Assembly (NCBI GenBank): GCA_007134675.1
Contig: SLKJ01000149.1
Coordinates: 1-35,515 of the forward strand
Direction of reading: 5' to 3'
Source: Bacteroidales bacterium
GTDB lineage: Bacteria; Bacteroidota; Bacteroidia; Bacteroidales; PUMT01
Length of the DNA stretch: 35,515 bases
Shown here: positions 1-8,747 of the stretch, piece by piece
Layout: each line of letters starts with the position of its first letter
How positions within the stretch are numbered: the first letter of the stretch is position 1
Notes under the pieces: generated by a model
Database searches by the model: none
Told to the model about the DNA's origin: nothing
What the model saw: only the letters and a program-made list of their open reading frames with translations
Program-made: the position numbers and the translations under genes

Positions 1-1019
1 CCTTGTGCCACCCTGTCGCATCTTACAATACCTCCAAAAATATTTATCAGGATGGCCTTTACATTCGGGTCCTTTAATATTATCCGGAATCCGGCTTCAA
101 CTGTAGAGGCATTTGCCGTCCCGCCTACATCAAGAAAATTGGCCGGATCACCTCCTGACAGCTTTATTATATCCATGGTGGCCATAGCAAGGCCTGCTCC
201 GTTTACCATACATCCTACATTTCCGTCGAGCTTTACAAAATTGAGGTCGTGCTTCCCGGCCTCCACCTCGGCAGGGTCCTCCTCGGTTATGTCCCGCATT
301 TCAGCATAGTCAGGATGACGAAATAATGAATTGTCGTCAAGGACAACTTTTGCATCAGCGGCCAGAATTAGGTTATCAGAGGTTTTAAAAACGGGGTTTA
401 TCTCAAACAAAGAGGCATCAGATTGTTCATATGACCGGTACAGCGCCAGGACAAATTTTACCATCTCTTTGTATGCCTTTCCTTGAAGCCCGAGATTAAA
501 AGCAATCTTTCTGGCCTGAAAGGCCTGAAGGCCTGCAGCAGGATCAATTTCCTCCCGGAAGATAAGGTGAGGGGTTTTTTCCGCAACAGTCTCAATATCC
601 ATTCCACCTTCAGTAGAATAAATGATGGTATTTCGTCCTCGCTCCCTGTCCAGCAGGACACTCATATAAAATTCGGAAACTTCACTCTCACCCGGATAGA
701 ATATACCCTGTTCTACCAACACTTTATGCACAAGCTTTCCGGCGGGACCGGTCTGATGTGTCACAAGCGTCATACCGATAATGTCTTTTGCGAACATGGA
801 AGCTTCCTCAGGTGAGGAGGCAATCCTGACTCCTCCTCCTTTCCCGCGTCCTCCGGCATGAATCTGTGCCTTTACAGCCCAACTGTCTGTCCCGGTCTTA
901 TTCTTTATCTGTTTTGCAGCTTCAAGGGCCGCCTCTGGAGATTCGACCAAAATCCCTTCCGGGATTGCAACACCAAATTGTTTTAATATGTATTTCCCCT
1001 GGTATTCATGTAAGTTCAT
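1..1019 (-). CDS. sucC: Succinyl-CoA synthetase (ADP-forming) beta subunit, 3' end cut by window
   Basis: The TCA-cycle enzyme couples succinyl-CoA cleavage to ADP/GDP phosphorylation; beta carries the nucleotide-binding ATP-grasp fold and works with the alpha subunit SucD. The protein begins MNLHEYQGKYILKQFG, the typical SucC N-terminus. The ATP-grasp segment AQIHAGGRGKGGG lies near residues 46-58, FEINPV is mid-protein, and the conserved tail stretch NIFGGIVRCD sits at the window edge. About 339 codons are visible; family members are about 385-390 residues, so roughly 45-50 C-terminal residues lie outside. The ATG at 1017-1019 matches the family start exactly. It is divergent from the RNA methyltransferase gene. 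sucD would be expected just beyond position 1 but cannot be seen. Identification is very secure. Confidence 0.97.
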   Translation of the reverse strand, partial: MNLHEYQGKYILKQFGVAIPEGILVESPEAALEAAKQIKNKTGTDSWAVKAQIHAGGRGKGGGVRIASSPEEASMFAKDIIGMTLVTHQTGPAGKLVHKVLVEQGIFYPGESEVSEFYMSVLLDRERGRNTIIYSTEGGMDIETVAEKTPHLIFREEIDPAAGLQAFQARKIAFNLGLQGKAYKEMVKFVLALYRSYEQSDASLFEINPVFKTSDNLILAADAKVVLDDNSLFRHPDYAEMRDITEEDPAEVEAGKHDLNFVKLDGNVGCMVNGAGLAMATMDIIKLSGGDPANFLDVGGTANASTVEAGFRIILKDPNVKAILINIFGGIVRCDRVAQ

Positions 1020-1049
1020 CTGTATAAAATATAGTTATCGATTTATCCC

Positions 1050-1057
1050 TATCTTTG
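1050..1057 (+). promoter_or_regulatory. Bacteroidetes-type -7 box (TATCTTTG) upstream of the SpoU methyltransferase
   Basis: The octamer TATCTTTG fits the TAnnTTTG core of the Bacteroidetes housekeeping sigma factor. It lies about 65 nt before the ATG at 1123. No good TTTG box is seen 19-21 nt upstream, so support is from the -7 element only. Confidence 0.4.
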
Positions 1058-1094
1058 AATATCATAAAAGTATTCATTTTTTTTATTTTTTTCT

Positions 1095-1102
1095 CAAAAA
1101 TA
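1095..1102 (-). promoter_or_regulatory. Putative -7 box (TATTTTTG) for sucC
   Basis: Reading the minus strand, TATTTTTG (CAAAAATA on plus) fits TAnnTTTG and lies 75 nt before the sucC start in the 103-nt divergent gap. A matching -33 box is not evident. Confidence 0.35.
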
Positions 1103-1122
1103 ATCCAAATCACACTTCGTAA

Positions 1123-1677
1123 ATGTCCAGAAAGAAACTGGCTAATAATGAGCTGAAGAGAAAAACAGTTGAGGATTTTAAAAGTGCGGGCAAGTTCCCT
1201 GTTGTAATTGTACTGGATAATGTCAGGAGCCTTAACAACATAGGCTCGGTTTTCCGGACTGCGGATGCATTTCTTGTGAAGACAATCTTCCTTTGCGGCT
1301 TTACTGCGATACCTCCGCATAAGGATATCCATAAAACAGCCCTTGGAGCGACAGAATCAGTTGACTGGAGATATCTAAAATCAACTAAAGATGCTGTTAT
1401 TGAATTAAAAGCTGAGGAATACAATATTATTTCCCTTGAACAAACCCGGGTAAGTATTCCGTTAACCAGGTTTTTCCCGGAAAAAAACAACAAATACGCG
1501 TTGGTGTTCGGAAATGAGGTAAAGGGAGTGGATCAGGAAATAATAGATATCAGTGATACCTGCATTGAAATCCCGCAATTCGGCACCAAGCACTCCTTCA
1601 ATATTGCAGTAAGCTCAGGAATAGTGCTTTGGGATTTTTACACAAAACTCAAAAGATCAGGTAAGCTACTTATGTAA
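1123..1677 (+). CDS. TrmH/SpoU-family tRNA/rRNA 2'-O-methyltransferase
   Basis: A 184-residue SPOUT-class methyltransferase that would transfer a methyl group from S-adenosylmethionine to a ribose 2'-OH in tRNA or rRNA. All three SpoU motifs are visible: motif 1 LDNVRSLNNIGSVFRTADAF (about residues 31-50), motif 2 ALVFGNEVKGV (about 126-136) and motif 3 IPQFGTKHSFNIAVSSGIVL (about 150-169). The protein is short and lacks the N-terminal L30e-like RNA-binding domain of RlmB/TrmH, so it is essentially the catalytic knot alone. It is monocistronic: divergent from sucC and convergent with the TPR lipoprotein, with a bidirectional terminator after its stop. The RNA substrate cannot be decided from the sequence. 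Confidence 0.9.
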   Translation: MSRKKLANNELKRKTVEDFKSAGKFPVVIVLDNVRSLNNIGSVFRTADAFLVKTIFLCGFTAIPPHKDIHKTALGATESVDWRYLKSTKDAVIELKAEEYNIISLEQTRVSIPLTRFFPEKNNKYALVFGNEVKGVDQEIIDISDTCIEIPQFGTKHSFNIAVSSGIVLWDFYTKLKRSGKLLM

Positions 1678-1708
1678 AAAGTAAAGGTGGTTGAAAAATA
1701 ACTGTATT

Positions 1709-1750
1709 CTAACCAACAAAAGCTGCCTTGCAGGGCAGCTTTTGGGTTAG
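1709..1750. terminator. Bidirectional rho-independent terminator
   Basis: Arms AAAAGCTGCC (1718-1727) and GGCAGCTTTT (1734-1743) pair perfectly over 10 bp around a 6-nt loop. An outer CTAACC/GGTTAG pairing (1709-1714 with 1745-1750) extends the stem past an internal loop. A/T tracts on both flanks let it serve both the plus-strand methyltransferase and the minus-strand lipoprotein gene, which converge here. Confidence 0.85.
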
Positions 1751-1771
1751 TAAATAATATTGTGTTTAGCT

Positions 1772-3481
1772 TTAATTCACTATTGAAGTAAAAGTGGCAT
1801 CCTGGAAGTAGCGTCCAAACTCCATATCTGTCCTTGCATAATCCTTAAGAGATGCATCATGTCTGACGGCATTCCTAAGGTTATCAAAAGCCATGCTGCT
1901 ATCCTGATTTCTTGCTCCAATAACCGCTCTCAGATAATATGCCATAGCATCCGGCTCTTCGATATTGTTAAGTATCCTTAGCGCCTGATCATTATTGTTC
2001 TGAAGCATCTTTACCAGTGCATTGTTAACTTCGGGCATATTTCCCATGTGTCCTGAAGCCTTTGGATAATCACCTTTTTTGATAGCAACTATGCCAAGAT
2101 TGTAATTAGTTTCAGCTGTAGGTGAGGCAACAGAGTTAAAATACTCCTCAGCCTGTTCGATATTACCCTCCATAAGTGCAACTGCACCAAGATTGTTTTT
2201 TATAACATCGTTGTCTGCAAGACGTTGCGCGGACTGGAAAGCCTGCCTTGCTGCGGATGTATTCCCGAGCTCAACCTGCACAACCCCTATGCTGTTAAAG
2301 GCCCTGAAGCACCTTGGAAATTGCTGTGATGCCCTTGTATAGATCTCAAGTTTTTTGTTCAGGTCATCATAAAGTGTAGCTGTATACAGGATCTCCTCAA
2401 GATTGAGTTTTGTATGGTCAGTAGAATAGATTTCCATCAGTTCAGTGTCAGTGTAGCCTATGAGGTCTACATTTATCTCCATAACTGAACGGCGCAGTTG
2501 GGGAAGAACCAAATCAGCCAGCTCCTCAAATACCGCCGCCATGTTTCTGATCTCCCTTTCACGTACCTCAGGATCTGAGTACATCGATAAAACCCTTAGT
2601 ATCAGCTCTCTGTCGCGTATATCTGACTCTTCCACAAGTTTTTGGAATCCCTCCCAGTCCTCTCCAAGAGCCCTTGTGTTATAAAAATTATCTTTCTTTT
2701 CAACATCCACTCTTCTGAGTTCACTGGTAAGAACCCTGTCTGATGTTTCCTTTCTTTGCTGCGCAAGATTTTCATTGAAAGTTAAGGGACCGTCAGGAGA
2801 AGCAAATGCACTTATGCCCACACTTTTCATTTCGATTCTCTCATCCTCAACAGCCTTATTAAGATAATCCCTGAACTCCTGCATCCTTTCTGACCTCAGC
2901 TCGCTTTGACGCACATCCGCACGGTTAATAACGTAAAAGATAGCTGATTCCTTGGTCTCGGGGACTATTCTTTTGAAATTATCACCAACCTTCACAGGCT
3001 TTGGATCATTGACAACCATGGTTGAGGTTGCAATAACACCATCGGCTATTTTCAGGGGATCAAAAGTTGCCTCATTATTCCTTAACTGGGCATTGACCCG
3101 TACTACCAGATCTGAAACCCTCATATCATCTGTGAACGGAACCTTGTCGGTATAGGTAAAACTGCCACCGTCAAAATTGATTACCTGGTAATTATCCCGT
3201 ACATTTTCACCCTGAAGTGTTATGCTGCTGAGAGGAGTTTCACCTCCGTCATAAGTTATTATTGGAGTAACCTCAACAATTGCCCTTCTGTGAAAATATC
3301 TTGCCGGATATGTACCACGAATGGTAACTTCTACTTCACCGGCATGCGTTTCAAGCACCTCAGGGGTTACGTTATATCTGACACTGGGGGCATCATTTCT
3401 CATCCTGTTCAGGCCACCACAGCTGCTGAGCAACACCAGCGCCAGAACAAATAAAGTTAGGTTTAAACGAGTCTTCTTCAT
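1772..3481 (-). CDS. TPR-repeat lipoprotein with an OmpA-like middle segment
   Basis: A 569-residue predicted lipoprotein. The signal peptide ends in LVLLSSCGG, so Cys21 would be lipidated. Residues about 30-180 form a beta-rich region. Residues about 190-300 include YVINRADVRQSEL and SAFASPDGPLTFNENLAQQR, which resemble the start of OmpA-type peptidoglycan-binding domains but lack a clear canonical ligand set. From about residue 370 to the C-terminus there are several tetratricopeptide-like repeats (for example CFRAFNSIGVVQVELGN, DVIKNNLGAVALMEGN and ETNYNLGIVAIKKGDY). It probably sits in the outer membrane facing the periplasm as a scaffold. It is monocistronic, ending at the shared terminator. 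I do not recognise a named gene, and the exact role is unknown. Confidence 0.85.
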   Translation of the reverse strand: MKKTRLNLTLFVLALVLLSSCGGLNRMRNDAPSVRYNVTPEVLETHAGEVEVTIRGTYPARYFHRRAIVEVTPIITYDGGETPLSSITLQGENVRDNYQVINFDGGSFTYTDKVPFTDDMRVSDLVVRVNAQLRNNEATFDPLKIADGVIATSTMVVNDPKPVKVGDNFKRIVPETKESAIFYVINRADVRQSELRSERMQEFRDYLNKAVEDERIEMKSVGISAFASPDGPLTFNENLAQQRKETSDRVLTSELRRVDVEKKDNFYNTRALGEDWEGFQKLVEESDIRDRELILRVLSMYSDPEVREREIRNMAAVFEELADLVLPQLRRSVMEINVDLIGYTDTELMEIYSTDHTKLNLEEILYTATLYDDLNKKLEIYTRASQQFPRCFRAFNSIGVVQVELGNTSAARQAFQSAQRLADNDVIKNNLGAVALMEGNIEQAEEYFNSVASPTAETNYNLGIVAIKKGDYPKASGHMGNMPEVNNALVKMLQNNNDQALRILNNIEEPDAMAYYLRAVIGARNQDSSMAFDNLRNAVRHDASLKDYARTDMEFGRYFQDATFTSIVN

Positions 3482-3876
3482 AGTTAATTTTTATTAAATT
3501 ACACAAATCTATTTGGTCAATGCTAAAACAAGTATTTATTAACGTCTGGTAATCAACCTAATAACTCACATTGATTTTACCGGGCCAATCTAAACAAACT
3601 ACTCCTGAGATTCTCTGCATCCTTACAAATGTAAAGATTTCCCGGGATTTATCAATCAGATACAAACATAACACATTTTTGCAATAATTATCCAATAATT
3701 GCAACTAAATATATAAAAAAAAATATAATTCCACCCTGTTAATACCGGAAAGATGCTCCCGGACAAATACCTTTCTCAACAATACTTTTTGAGAAAATAA
3801 GAAACCTGTCCCTTTAATGTAAGATAGATTAGTCAAGTAATCAATACACAATCGATCAGCTTTTATCTGCCTGTCT
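3482..3876. other. 395-nt intergenic region between pnp and the TPR lipoprotein
   Basis: No credible coding region. It holds the lipoprotein -7 box, a TTGCAA-centred inverted repeat (TTGCAA at 3679-3684 and again at 3699-3704, with partly matching flanks), and an 8-bp hairpin TTTCTCAA/TTGAGAAA (3772-3779 with 3789-3796) that may contribute to 3'-end formation of the rpsO-pnp transcript. A short reading frame at 3705-3941 on the minus strand overlaps the pnp end out of frame and has no family features. Confidence 0.5.
3504..3511 (-). promoter_or_regulatory. Bacteroidetes -7 box (TAGATTTG) for the TPR lipoprotein
   Basis: On the minus strand TAGATTTG matches TAnnTTTG and lies 22 nt before the ATG at 3481. 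A CTTG element stands 17 nt further upstream (CAAG on plus at 3529-3532), slightly closer than the usual 19-21 nt. Confidence 0.5.
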
Positions 3877-5991
3877 TTAAGGTCTTGGAAGTAAAGCCTT
3901 ACGCGAAAGCTTGAGTTTACCTGTCTTGTTGTCAACATCAATCAGCTTAACCTCAATCTCCTCCCCTTCTTTAAGTACGTCTTCAACAGAACTGGTCCTT
4001 TTCCAATCAATTTCCGAAATATGGAGAAGGCCTTCCTTACCTGGCAGGATTTCAACAAATGCACCAAAGGTGACTATCGATTTGATCTTGCCTTTATATA
4101 CAGATCCGGGTTCGGGGACAGCAATAATGGTTTTGATCATGCGCATAGCAGTATCAATTGATTCCTTATTATCTGCAAATACGTCTACATAACCGAAATT
4201 CTCGATCTCCTCAACAACAATTGTGGTATTGGATTTTGCCTGTATATCCTGGATGATCTTGCCGCCGGGTCCAATTATTGCCCCAATCATGTCTTTTGGT
4301 ATTTTTATCTGCTCAATCCGTGGTGCATGGGGCTTGAGATCAATCCTTGGTTCAGGTATAGTCTCTACCATTTTGTCAAGTATATGAAGCCTTCCTGCTC
4401 TTGCCTGATCAAGCGCTTTTGCAAGAATCTCGTATGAAAGACCTTCAACTTTAATGTCCATCTGTGTGGCTGTGATACCGTCTACAGTGCCAGTCACCTT
4501 GAAATCCATATCTCCAAGATGGTCCTCATCACCTAATATGTCAGAAAGAATTGCAAATTTACCCGATTTAGCATCAGTGATCAGTCCCATTGCAATTCCT
4601 GATACCGGCTTTTTAATTTTGATCCCTGCATCCATCAGGGCAAGGGTTCCGGCACAAACAGTAGCCATAGAAGATGAGCCGTTGGATTCAAGAATATCAG
4701 AAACTATCCTAATGGCATAGGGATTTTCGGAATCATCAGGGACCACTCCTTTCAATGCCCTGTGAGCCAGATTACCATGCCCTACCTCCCTCCTTGACAA
4801 ACCTCTGATTGGTCTTGCATCACCTGTGGAATAAGGGGGAAAATTATAGTGAAGCACAAATTTATCTTTCCCTTTTCGTAGTACTTCATCAATCATTTTC
4901 TCATCGAGTTTGGTACCCAGGGTAACTGTAGTAAGCGACTGGGTTTCCCCCCTCGTGAACAGGGCAGAGCCATGCGCGGCAGGAAGAAAATCAATCTCAC
5001 AGGAAATAGGACGGATCTGGTCGGTCTTTCTCCCATCCAGTCTGACACTCTCATCAAGGATAAGGTTTCTGACAGCATCTTTCTGTATATCATAAAAGTA
5101 CCGTTCCACAAGGGCCAGATCCGGTTCGGGTTCCTCCGGAAGTGATTCCAGGAATTCCTCTTTAATTTTGGTGAATGCATCGGAGCGTTCCTGTTTGGTC
5201 ATAAAACTGCCGGCAACCTGGTAGCATTTATCATAAAGCCCTTTACGAATCTTTTCACGCAACTCTTCATCATTCACTTCATGAGAATATTCACGCTTTT
5301 GAGTCTTCCCTGCCAGCTCCATCAATTCAATCTGAGTCTTGCACTGTAGTTTTATTGCATCATGTGCAAGTTTCATTCCCTCAAGCATTTCAGCTTCTGA
5401 AACCTCATTCATTTCCCCCTCGACCATGAGTATATTGTCTTTAGTTGCCCCGACTATCAGATCGATATCAGCTTTTTCCGTCTCGGTGAATGTAGGGTTG
5501 ATTATGAATTTACCGTCAACACGAGCAATACGCACCTCCGAAATTGGTCCATTGAAAGGTACGTCTGACACTGTAATGGCGGCTGATGCAACAAGCCCGG
5601 CGAGTGCATCGGGCATGGTGTCTTTATCGGCCGAGATAAGTTCTATTGTTACAAAAGTCTCAGCATGATAATCCTCCGGAAACAGGGGGCGCAGAGCGCG
5701 ATCTACAAGCCTGCTGATAAGTATCTCATTATCCCCTGGTCTTGCTTCCCTTTTCATAAAACCACCCGGTATACGGCCAATTGAAGCAAATTTTTCCTTG
5801 TATTCAACGGAAAGAGGCATAAAATCAATATTTTCCCGTGCCTGCCTTGCTGAAACAACGGTTGCAAGAATCATAGTCCTGCCCATTTTAAGCAATACAG
5901 CACCATCAGACTGCCTTGCAAGTTTTCCCGTTTGAAGCGTGATTGTTCGTCCGTCGCCCAGGTCTATTGTTTTTTCAATAGTATTGAACAT
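3877..5991 (-). CDS. pnp: Polyribonucleotide nucleotidyltransferase (PNPase)
   Basis: A 3'-5' phosphorolytic exoribonuclease that degrades mRNA and acts as a trimer. Order: two RNase PH-like domains joined by a helical linker (about residues 1-550, with [14 protein letters not shown] and [20 protein letters not shown]), a KH domain with [14 protein letters not shown] (GPGGK near residue 572), and a C-terminal S1 domain from about residue 627 ([20 protein letters not shown]). I take the start at [11 protein letters not shown] (position 5991) rather than 54 nt upstream: the upstream extension is hydrophobic and runs through the rpsO-pnp intercistronic terminator, whereas MFNT fits the family N-terminus. 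The length of 704 residues is typical. It lies downstream of rpsO, as in many bacteria, with an attenuating terminator in between. Confidence 0.97.
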   Translation of the reverse strand: MFNTIEKTIDLGDGRTITLQTGKLARQSDGAVLLKMGRTMILATVVSARQARENIDFMPLSVEYKEKFASIGRIPGGFMKREARPGDNEILISRLVDRALRPLFPEDYHAETFVTIELISADKDTMPDALAGLVASAAITVSDVPFNGPISEVRIARVDGKFIINPTFTETEKADIDLIVGATKDNILMVEGEMNEVSEAEMLEGMKLAHDAIKLQCKTQIELMELAGKTQKREYSHEVNDEELREKIRKGLYDKCYQVAGSFMTKQERSDAFTKIKEEFLESLPEEPEPDLALVERYFYDIQKDAVRNLILDESVRLDGRKTDQIRPISCEIDFLPAAHGSALFTRGETQSLTTVTLGTKLDEKMIDEVLRKGKDKFVLHYNFPPYSTGDARPIRGLSRREVGHGNLAHRALKGVVPDDSENPYAIRIVSDILESNGSSSMATVCAGTLALMDAGIKIKKPVSGIAMGLITDAKSGKFAILSDILGDEDHLGDMDFKVTGTVDGITATQMDIKVEGLSYEILAKALDQARAGRLHILDKMVETIPEPRIDLKPHAPRIEQIKIPKDMIGAIIGPGGKIIQDIQAKSNTTIVVEEIENFGYVDVFADNKESIDTAMRMIKTIIAVPEPGSVYKGKIKSIVTFGAFVEILPGKEGLLHISEIDWKRTSSVEDVLKEGEEIEVKLIDVDNKTGKLKLSRKALLPRP

Positions 5992-6033
5992 AAAAATAAA
6001 TTGTATAATAAATAAATGTGAATATAATAATAC

Positions 6034-6061
6034 AAAAAAGGGCAATTCTTTGATCGCCCTT
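6034..6061 (-). terminator. rpsO-pnp intercistronic terminator/attenuator
   Basis: On the minus strand the arms AAGGGC and GCCCTT (6056-6061 with 6038-6043 on plus) pair around a 12-nt loop and are followed directly by a run of T (A6034-6039 on plus). It begins 5 nt after the rpsO stop codon and ends 43 nt before the pnp ATG, so pnp is probably expressed by readthrough or from its own promoter. Confidence 0.8.
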
Positions 6062-6065
6062 CTTG

Positions 6066-6335
6066 TTATTTTCGAAGCTTAAGTGATTTTATAATGGCGC
6101 GGTAACGTATAATATCCCTATCCCTGAGATAATCAAGGAATCTTCTGCGCTTGCCGACAAGCTTGACCAACGCAAGTTGCGTGCTAAAATCCTTTGGATT
6201 GTTTTTCAAATGACTGGTAAGATGATTAATACGGTAGGAAAAAAGGGCAATTTGCCCTTCTGCACTTCCTGTATTTTCGGAAGATTTGGCATATTCACTG
6301 AATATTTCCTGTTTTTTTTCAGCTGTCAGATACAT
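6066..6335 (-). CDS. rpsO: 30S ribosomal protein S15
   Basis: An 89-residue protein of standard S15 length that binds 16S rRNA and nucleates the platform of the small subunit. Recognisable motifs: [18 protein letters not shown] at the N-terminus, the conserved [15 protein letters not shown] (about residues 34-48), [15 protein letters not shown] (about 57-71) and the basic C-terminus. It is the first gene of the rpsO-pnp unit. A strong promoter precedes it, and an AGATCT-based hairpin lies at the transcript start. In E. coli, S15 represses its own mRNA through a 5'-leader structure; whether that holds here is inference. Confidence 0.97.
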   Translation of the reverse strand: MYLTAEKKQEIFSEYAKSSENTGSAEGQIALFSYRINHLTSHLKNNPKDFSTQLALVKLVGKRRRFLDYLRDRDIIRYRAIIKSLKLRK

Positions 6336-6356
6336 TTTTCGTCAAATTTGTTGATT

Positions 6357-6374
6357 AGATCTGTTTTAAGATCT
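6357..6374. promoter_or_regulatory. AGATCT-N6-AGATCT element at the rpsO transcript start
   Basis: Two copies of the palindromic hexamer AGATCT (6357-6362 and 6369-6374) are separated by 6 nt. Being self-palindromic they can act as direct or inverted repeats. The element lies between the -7 box and the rpsO start codon, about where transcription should begin. It could be an operator or the base of a short 5'-leader hairpin; the role is unproven. Confidence 0.35.
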
Positions 6375-6375
6375 G

Positions 6376-6405
6376 CAAAAATAATCCATTTTTTTCAGAT
6401 TCCAA
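6376..6405 (-). promoter_or_regulatory. rpsO promoter, TTG-N19-TATTTTTG
   Basis: On the minus strand TTG (CAA at 6403-6405) is followed after 19 nt by TATTTTTG (CAAAAATA at 6376-6383), matching both the -33 and -7 elements and the spacing of Bacteroidetes sigma-70 promoters. It lies about 40 nt before the rpsO ATG. Confidence 0.75.
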
Positions 6406-6453
6406 CTATTATCCCTCCAAAATTTAAGCGATCATTGTCGTTCCCTTTTAAAA

Positions 6454-7773
6454 TTAAAATTCTAGGTGCATGTTTACTATCTTTGAGCCAATGCTGCATT
6501 CAAGGCACCGTCTGTGCAGGCAAAACTCATTGTTAAGATGAATCAGCGCCTGTGAATTGCAGGCATTTTCTGCTCTGACACCCAACTCACTCCACTTTCT
6601 TATAATTGAATTATTTTCAGGAGGAAGTTTTATCAGAAAGTCTCTGGCCCGTCTGACGTATTCAGCAATATTCCTTTGCTTTCCATAAAAATAAAGTAAC
6701 GGTACCACCGTGTTGATTACAATAGATCTTATGGCAAAAACACCAAGTTTCTTTACCGATCTCACTGATGGCCTGCCAAACATAAAATGGCTTTCCCAGT
6801 ATTCCGAAGCTGAGACCCTGAATATATTTGACAGAGAATTAATATCGGCGCTATCAATGACCTCAGAGAAGAGTGAGGGTTTTTTGTGTATAAAAGCAGC
6901 AAACTGAGCCAGCCGGATAGTCGGGAAGTTGGAAGGGCGAAGACGTAAAAACCTCCACAAGTGTTTGGCAAAAGGTTTTAACCCGTACTTGCTTTTCAGG
7001 AACGAATATTCTCTTTTCAGTGCCCCGAAATAATCATCGTTTCCGCAAAAGTCAGTCATTTTCATTGCGCCGGCAGGCGTTCCCATCCCGTCAATAAGCA
7101 TCCCCGCCTGTCCGAATAGCAGAGCTTCAAGCTGGAAAAGATTGTCCCTGTGCCTCAGCAGATATTTATAGGGTAGTGACCTGGCAAGCATTTCAAAAAC
7201 TGCACCATTAAGACCAAATCCGAAGTTCCTGGCAAGCTGCTGATAAAGTGTCTCTTCCCAGCAATTATTGTTATGGTGTCTTATCTCCCTTATGATGACG
7301 GCTCTCCCCTCCAGGCGTGCCAAAGACAGATTATCCAGCCATTGTCTGATTTGGACCGGATCTACCTGGCTGGTGAATTGCCTGCATGCGATCAACGAAT
7401 CACTATTGAGAAGCTGACGGTAATTAACCAGAAGCCTTTCGTCATATGAGATTACCGCAGTTGGGATTATTTCTCCTCCGGTGCGTCTGACTTCAGCATC
7501 CCTGTTAAGGACGACCTGGAGTATAACCGTATCATATGCCCTGTCCCAGTGATGCCCGTGCCTGTACCAGTCCGAGCTGTTTATATGTATTTCAACATTT
7601 CCTGCAAAGACAGTACCGTCTACCCTGACCATGGCATTAAAAAAGTCAGGGCCTGCATTGTCATTGAGCACACCGCACCTGATCACTTCTATGACATTGC
7701 CAAAGTTGTCTCTTAGTGAACGCTGGTCATAGAGTCCGCACCTCCAAATATAATGAAGAAAATCCTCACTCAT
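6454..7773 (-). CDS. DUF2851 family protein
   Basis: A 439-residue protein matching the DUF2851 family, common and almost confined to Bacteroidetes and relatives; function unknown. Family hallmarks seen: N-terminal MSEDFLHYIWRCGLYD, the stretch VLNDNAGPDFFNAMVRVDG, and GNVEIHINSSDWYRHGHHWD (about residues 58-77), whose HIN/SDW pattern recalls nuclease-like folds (my impression only). The C-terminus has a cysteine pattern FCLHRRCLEC plus an upstream NACN, together a plausible zinc site. It is cytosolic, with no signal peptide or membrane segment. It is last in the purM-prfA-pyrF run, 95 nt after pyrF. A 16-bp perfect hairpin abuts its start codon and may control translation or separate it from pyrF. 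Confidence 0.88.
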   Translation of the reverse strand: MSEDFLHYIWRCGLYDQRSLRDNFGNVIEVIRCGVLNDNAGPDFFNAMVRVDGTVFAGNVEIHINSSDWYRHGHHWDRAYDTVILQVVLNRDAEVRRTGGEIIPTAVISYDERLLVNYRQLLNSDSLIACRQFTSQVDPVQIRQWLDNLSLARLEGRAVIIREIRHHNNNCWEETLYQQLARNFGFGLNGAVFEMLARSLPYKYLLRHRDNLFQLEALLFGQAGMLIDGMGTPAGAMKMTDFCGNDDYFGALKREYSFLKSKYGLKPFAKHLWRFLRLRPSNFPTIRLAQFAAFIHKKPSLFSEVIDSADINSLSNIFRVSASEYWESHFMFGRPSVRSVKKLGVFAIRSIVINTVVPLLYFYGKQRNIAEYVRRARDFLIKLPPENNSIIRKWSELGVRAENACNSQALIHLNNEFCLHRRCLECSIGSKIVNMHLEF

Positions 7774-7809
7774 TTTTATATTTAAAAGTCCCTCTTTTAA
7801 ATATAAAAA
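7773..7809. promoter_or_regulatory. 16-bp perfect inverted repeat abutting the DUF2851 start codon
   Basis: Arms TTTTTATATTTAAAAG (7773-7788) and CTTTTAAATATAAAAA (7794-7809) are exact reverse complements around the 5-nt loop TCCCT. The last base of the arm is the A of the DUF2851 ATG (7771-7773 on minus). The AT-rich stem lacks the GC core and trailing T run of a classic terminator in either direction. It may be a dimeric operator or an RNA hairpin hiding the ribosome landing site. Confidence 0.7.
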
Positions 7810-7868
7810 ATAAACAGGTAAAATACAAGGATTTTAGAAGAGAACCTGCATATTGATGAACGCTTTGA

Positions 7869-8702
7869 TCATATAAGTTTATACTCCCTTAGATAATCAG
7901 TCAGCTCGTTCCTGATATTTTTGGCTTTTACACCTGCAACCCTGTCAAATTCATCAGTCTCGTCTGCATGGATAATAGCCCTGGAGGAGCTTACCAGAAG
8001 GCCGCATTGTTCATTCATTCCATACCCGACTACATCCGGGAGACTTCCTCCCTGTGCACCAATCCCGGGCACAAGCAGAAAATGATCCGGGACGATGCCG
8101 CGCACTCTTTTGAGCAGCTCCGGGTTCGTCGCTCCTACAACAAACATAAGGTTGTCACTGTGTCCCCATGATGAGGATTCTCTGATAACCTTTTCAAAAA
8201 GATACAAACCTGAATCACTGTCCCTGTTCATCTGAAAATCTGCTGATCCCGGGTTGGATGTAACAGCAAGCAATATGGTCCATTTATCTCTGTATTCAAG
8301 AAAGGGCCTGACAGAGTCCTCTCCCATATATGGTGAAACAGTAATGGCATCAAAACCATAATTAACGAACCAGGCAACAGCATATTTCTTTGAAGTATTC
8401 CCTATATCACCTCTTTTGGCATCTGCAATCAGAAAAATATCAGGATATTTTTTCCTGATATATTCAACAGTCTTTTCCAGACTCCACCAACCGCCTGAAC
8501 CAAGTGACTCATAAAAGGCAATGTTGGTTTTAAATGCCACTGCGTATTTATGAGTCGCATCTGCAATCTTTTTATTGAATTCATACACCGGATCATCTGT
8601 CTCCAGAACTGAATCGGGAAACCTTGACGGGTCCGGATCCAGCCCAACACATAAGAAAGTCTGCTTTGCGCGGATTTTTACGAAAAGATCATTGGCAGTC
8701 AT
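7869..8702 (-). CDS. pyrF: Orotidine 5'-phosphate decarboxylase
   Basis: The last step of UMP synthesis, OMP to UMP plus CO2. The 277-residue length and the motif IADAKRGDIGNTSKKYA place it in the longer type of bacterial PyrF; the catalytic Asp-x-Lys-xx-Asp set is D94, K96 and D99. Also seen: CVGLDPDPSRFPD near the N-terminus (residues 18-30), KTNIAFYESLGSGG (58-71), TVSPYMGEDSVRPF, and the phosphate-gripping LVPGIGAQGG near the C-terminus. It is a TIM-barrel cytosolic enzyme. It sits 45 nt downstream of prfA and is probably co-transcribed with prfA and purM. Confidence 0.96.
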   Translation of the reverse strand: MTANDLFVKIRAKQTFLCVGLDPDPSRFPDSVLETDDPVYEFNKKIADATHKYAVAFKTNIAFYESLGSGGWWSLEKTVEYIRKKYPDIFLIADAKRGDIGNTSKKYAVAWFVNYGFDAITVSPYMGEDSVRPFLEYRDKWTILLAVTSNPGSADFQMNRDSDSGLYLFEKVIRESSSWGHSDNLMFVVGATNPELLKRVRGIVPDHFLLVPGIGAQGGSLPDVVGYGMNEQCGLLVSSSRAIIHADETDEFDRVAGVKAKNIRNELTDYLREYKLI

Positions 8703-8747
8703 AAGCTATAAAATTGAGTTTTACAATAGCCGTTGGCAAACCGGCAA

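Noticed and set aside
3705-3941. A 78-codon minus-strand frame downstream of pnp
   Set aside because: It overlaps the pnp 3' end out of frame and has a composition like translated intergenic AT-rich DNA.
5992-6045. 18-residue upstream extension of PNPase
   Set aside because: It would require translation through the rpsO terminator hairpin and adds an unconserved hydrophobic stretch; [11 protein letters not shown] is the normal family start.
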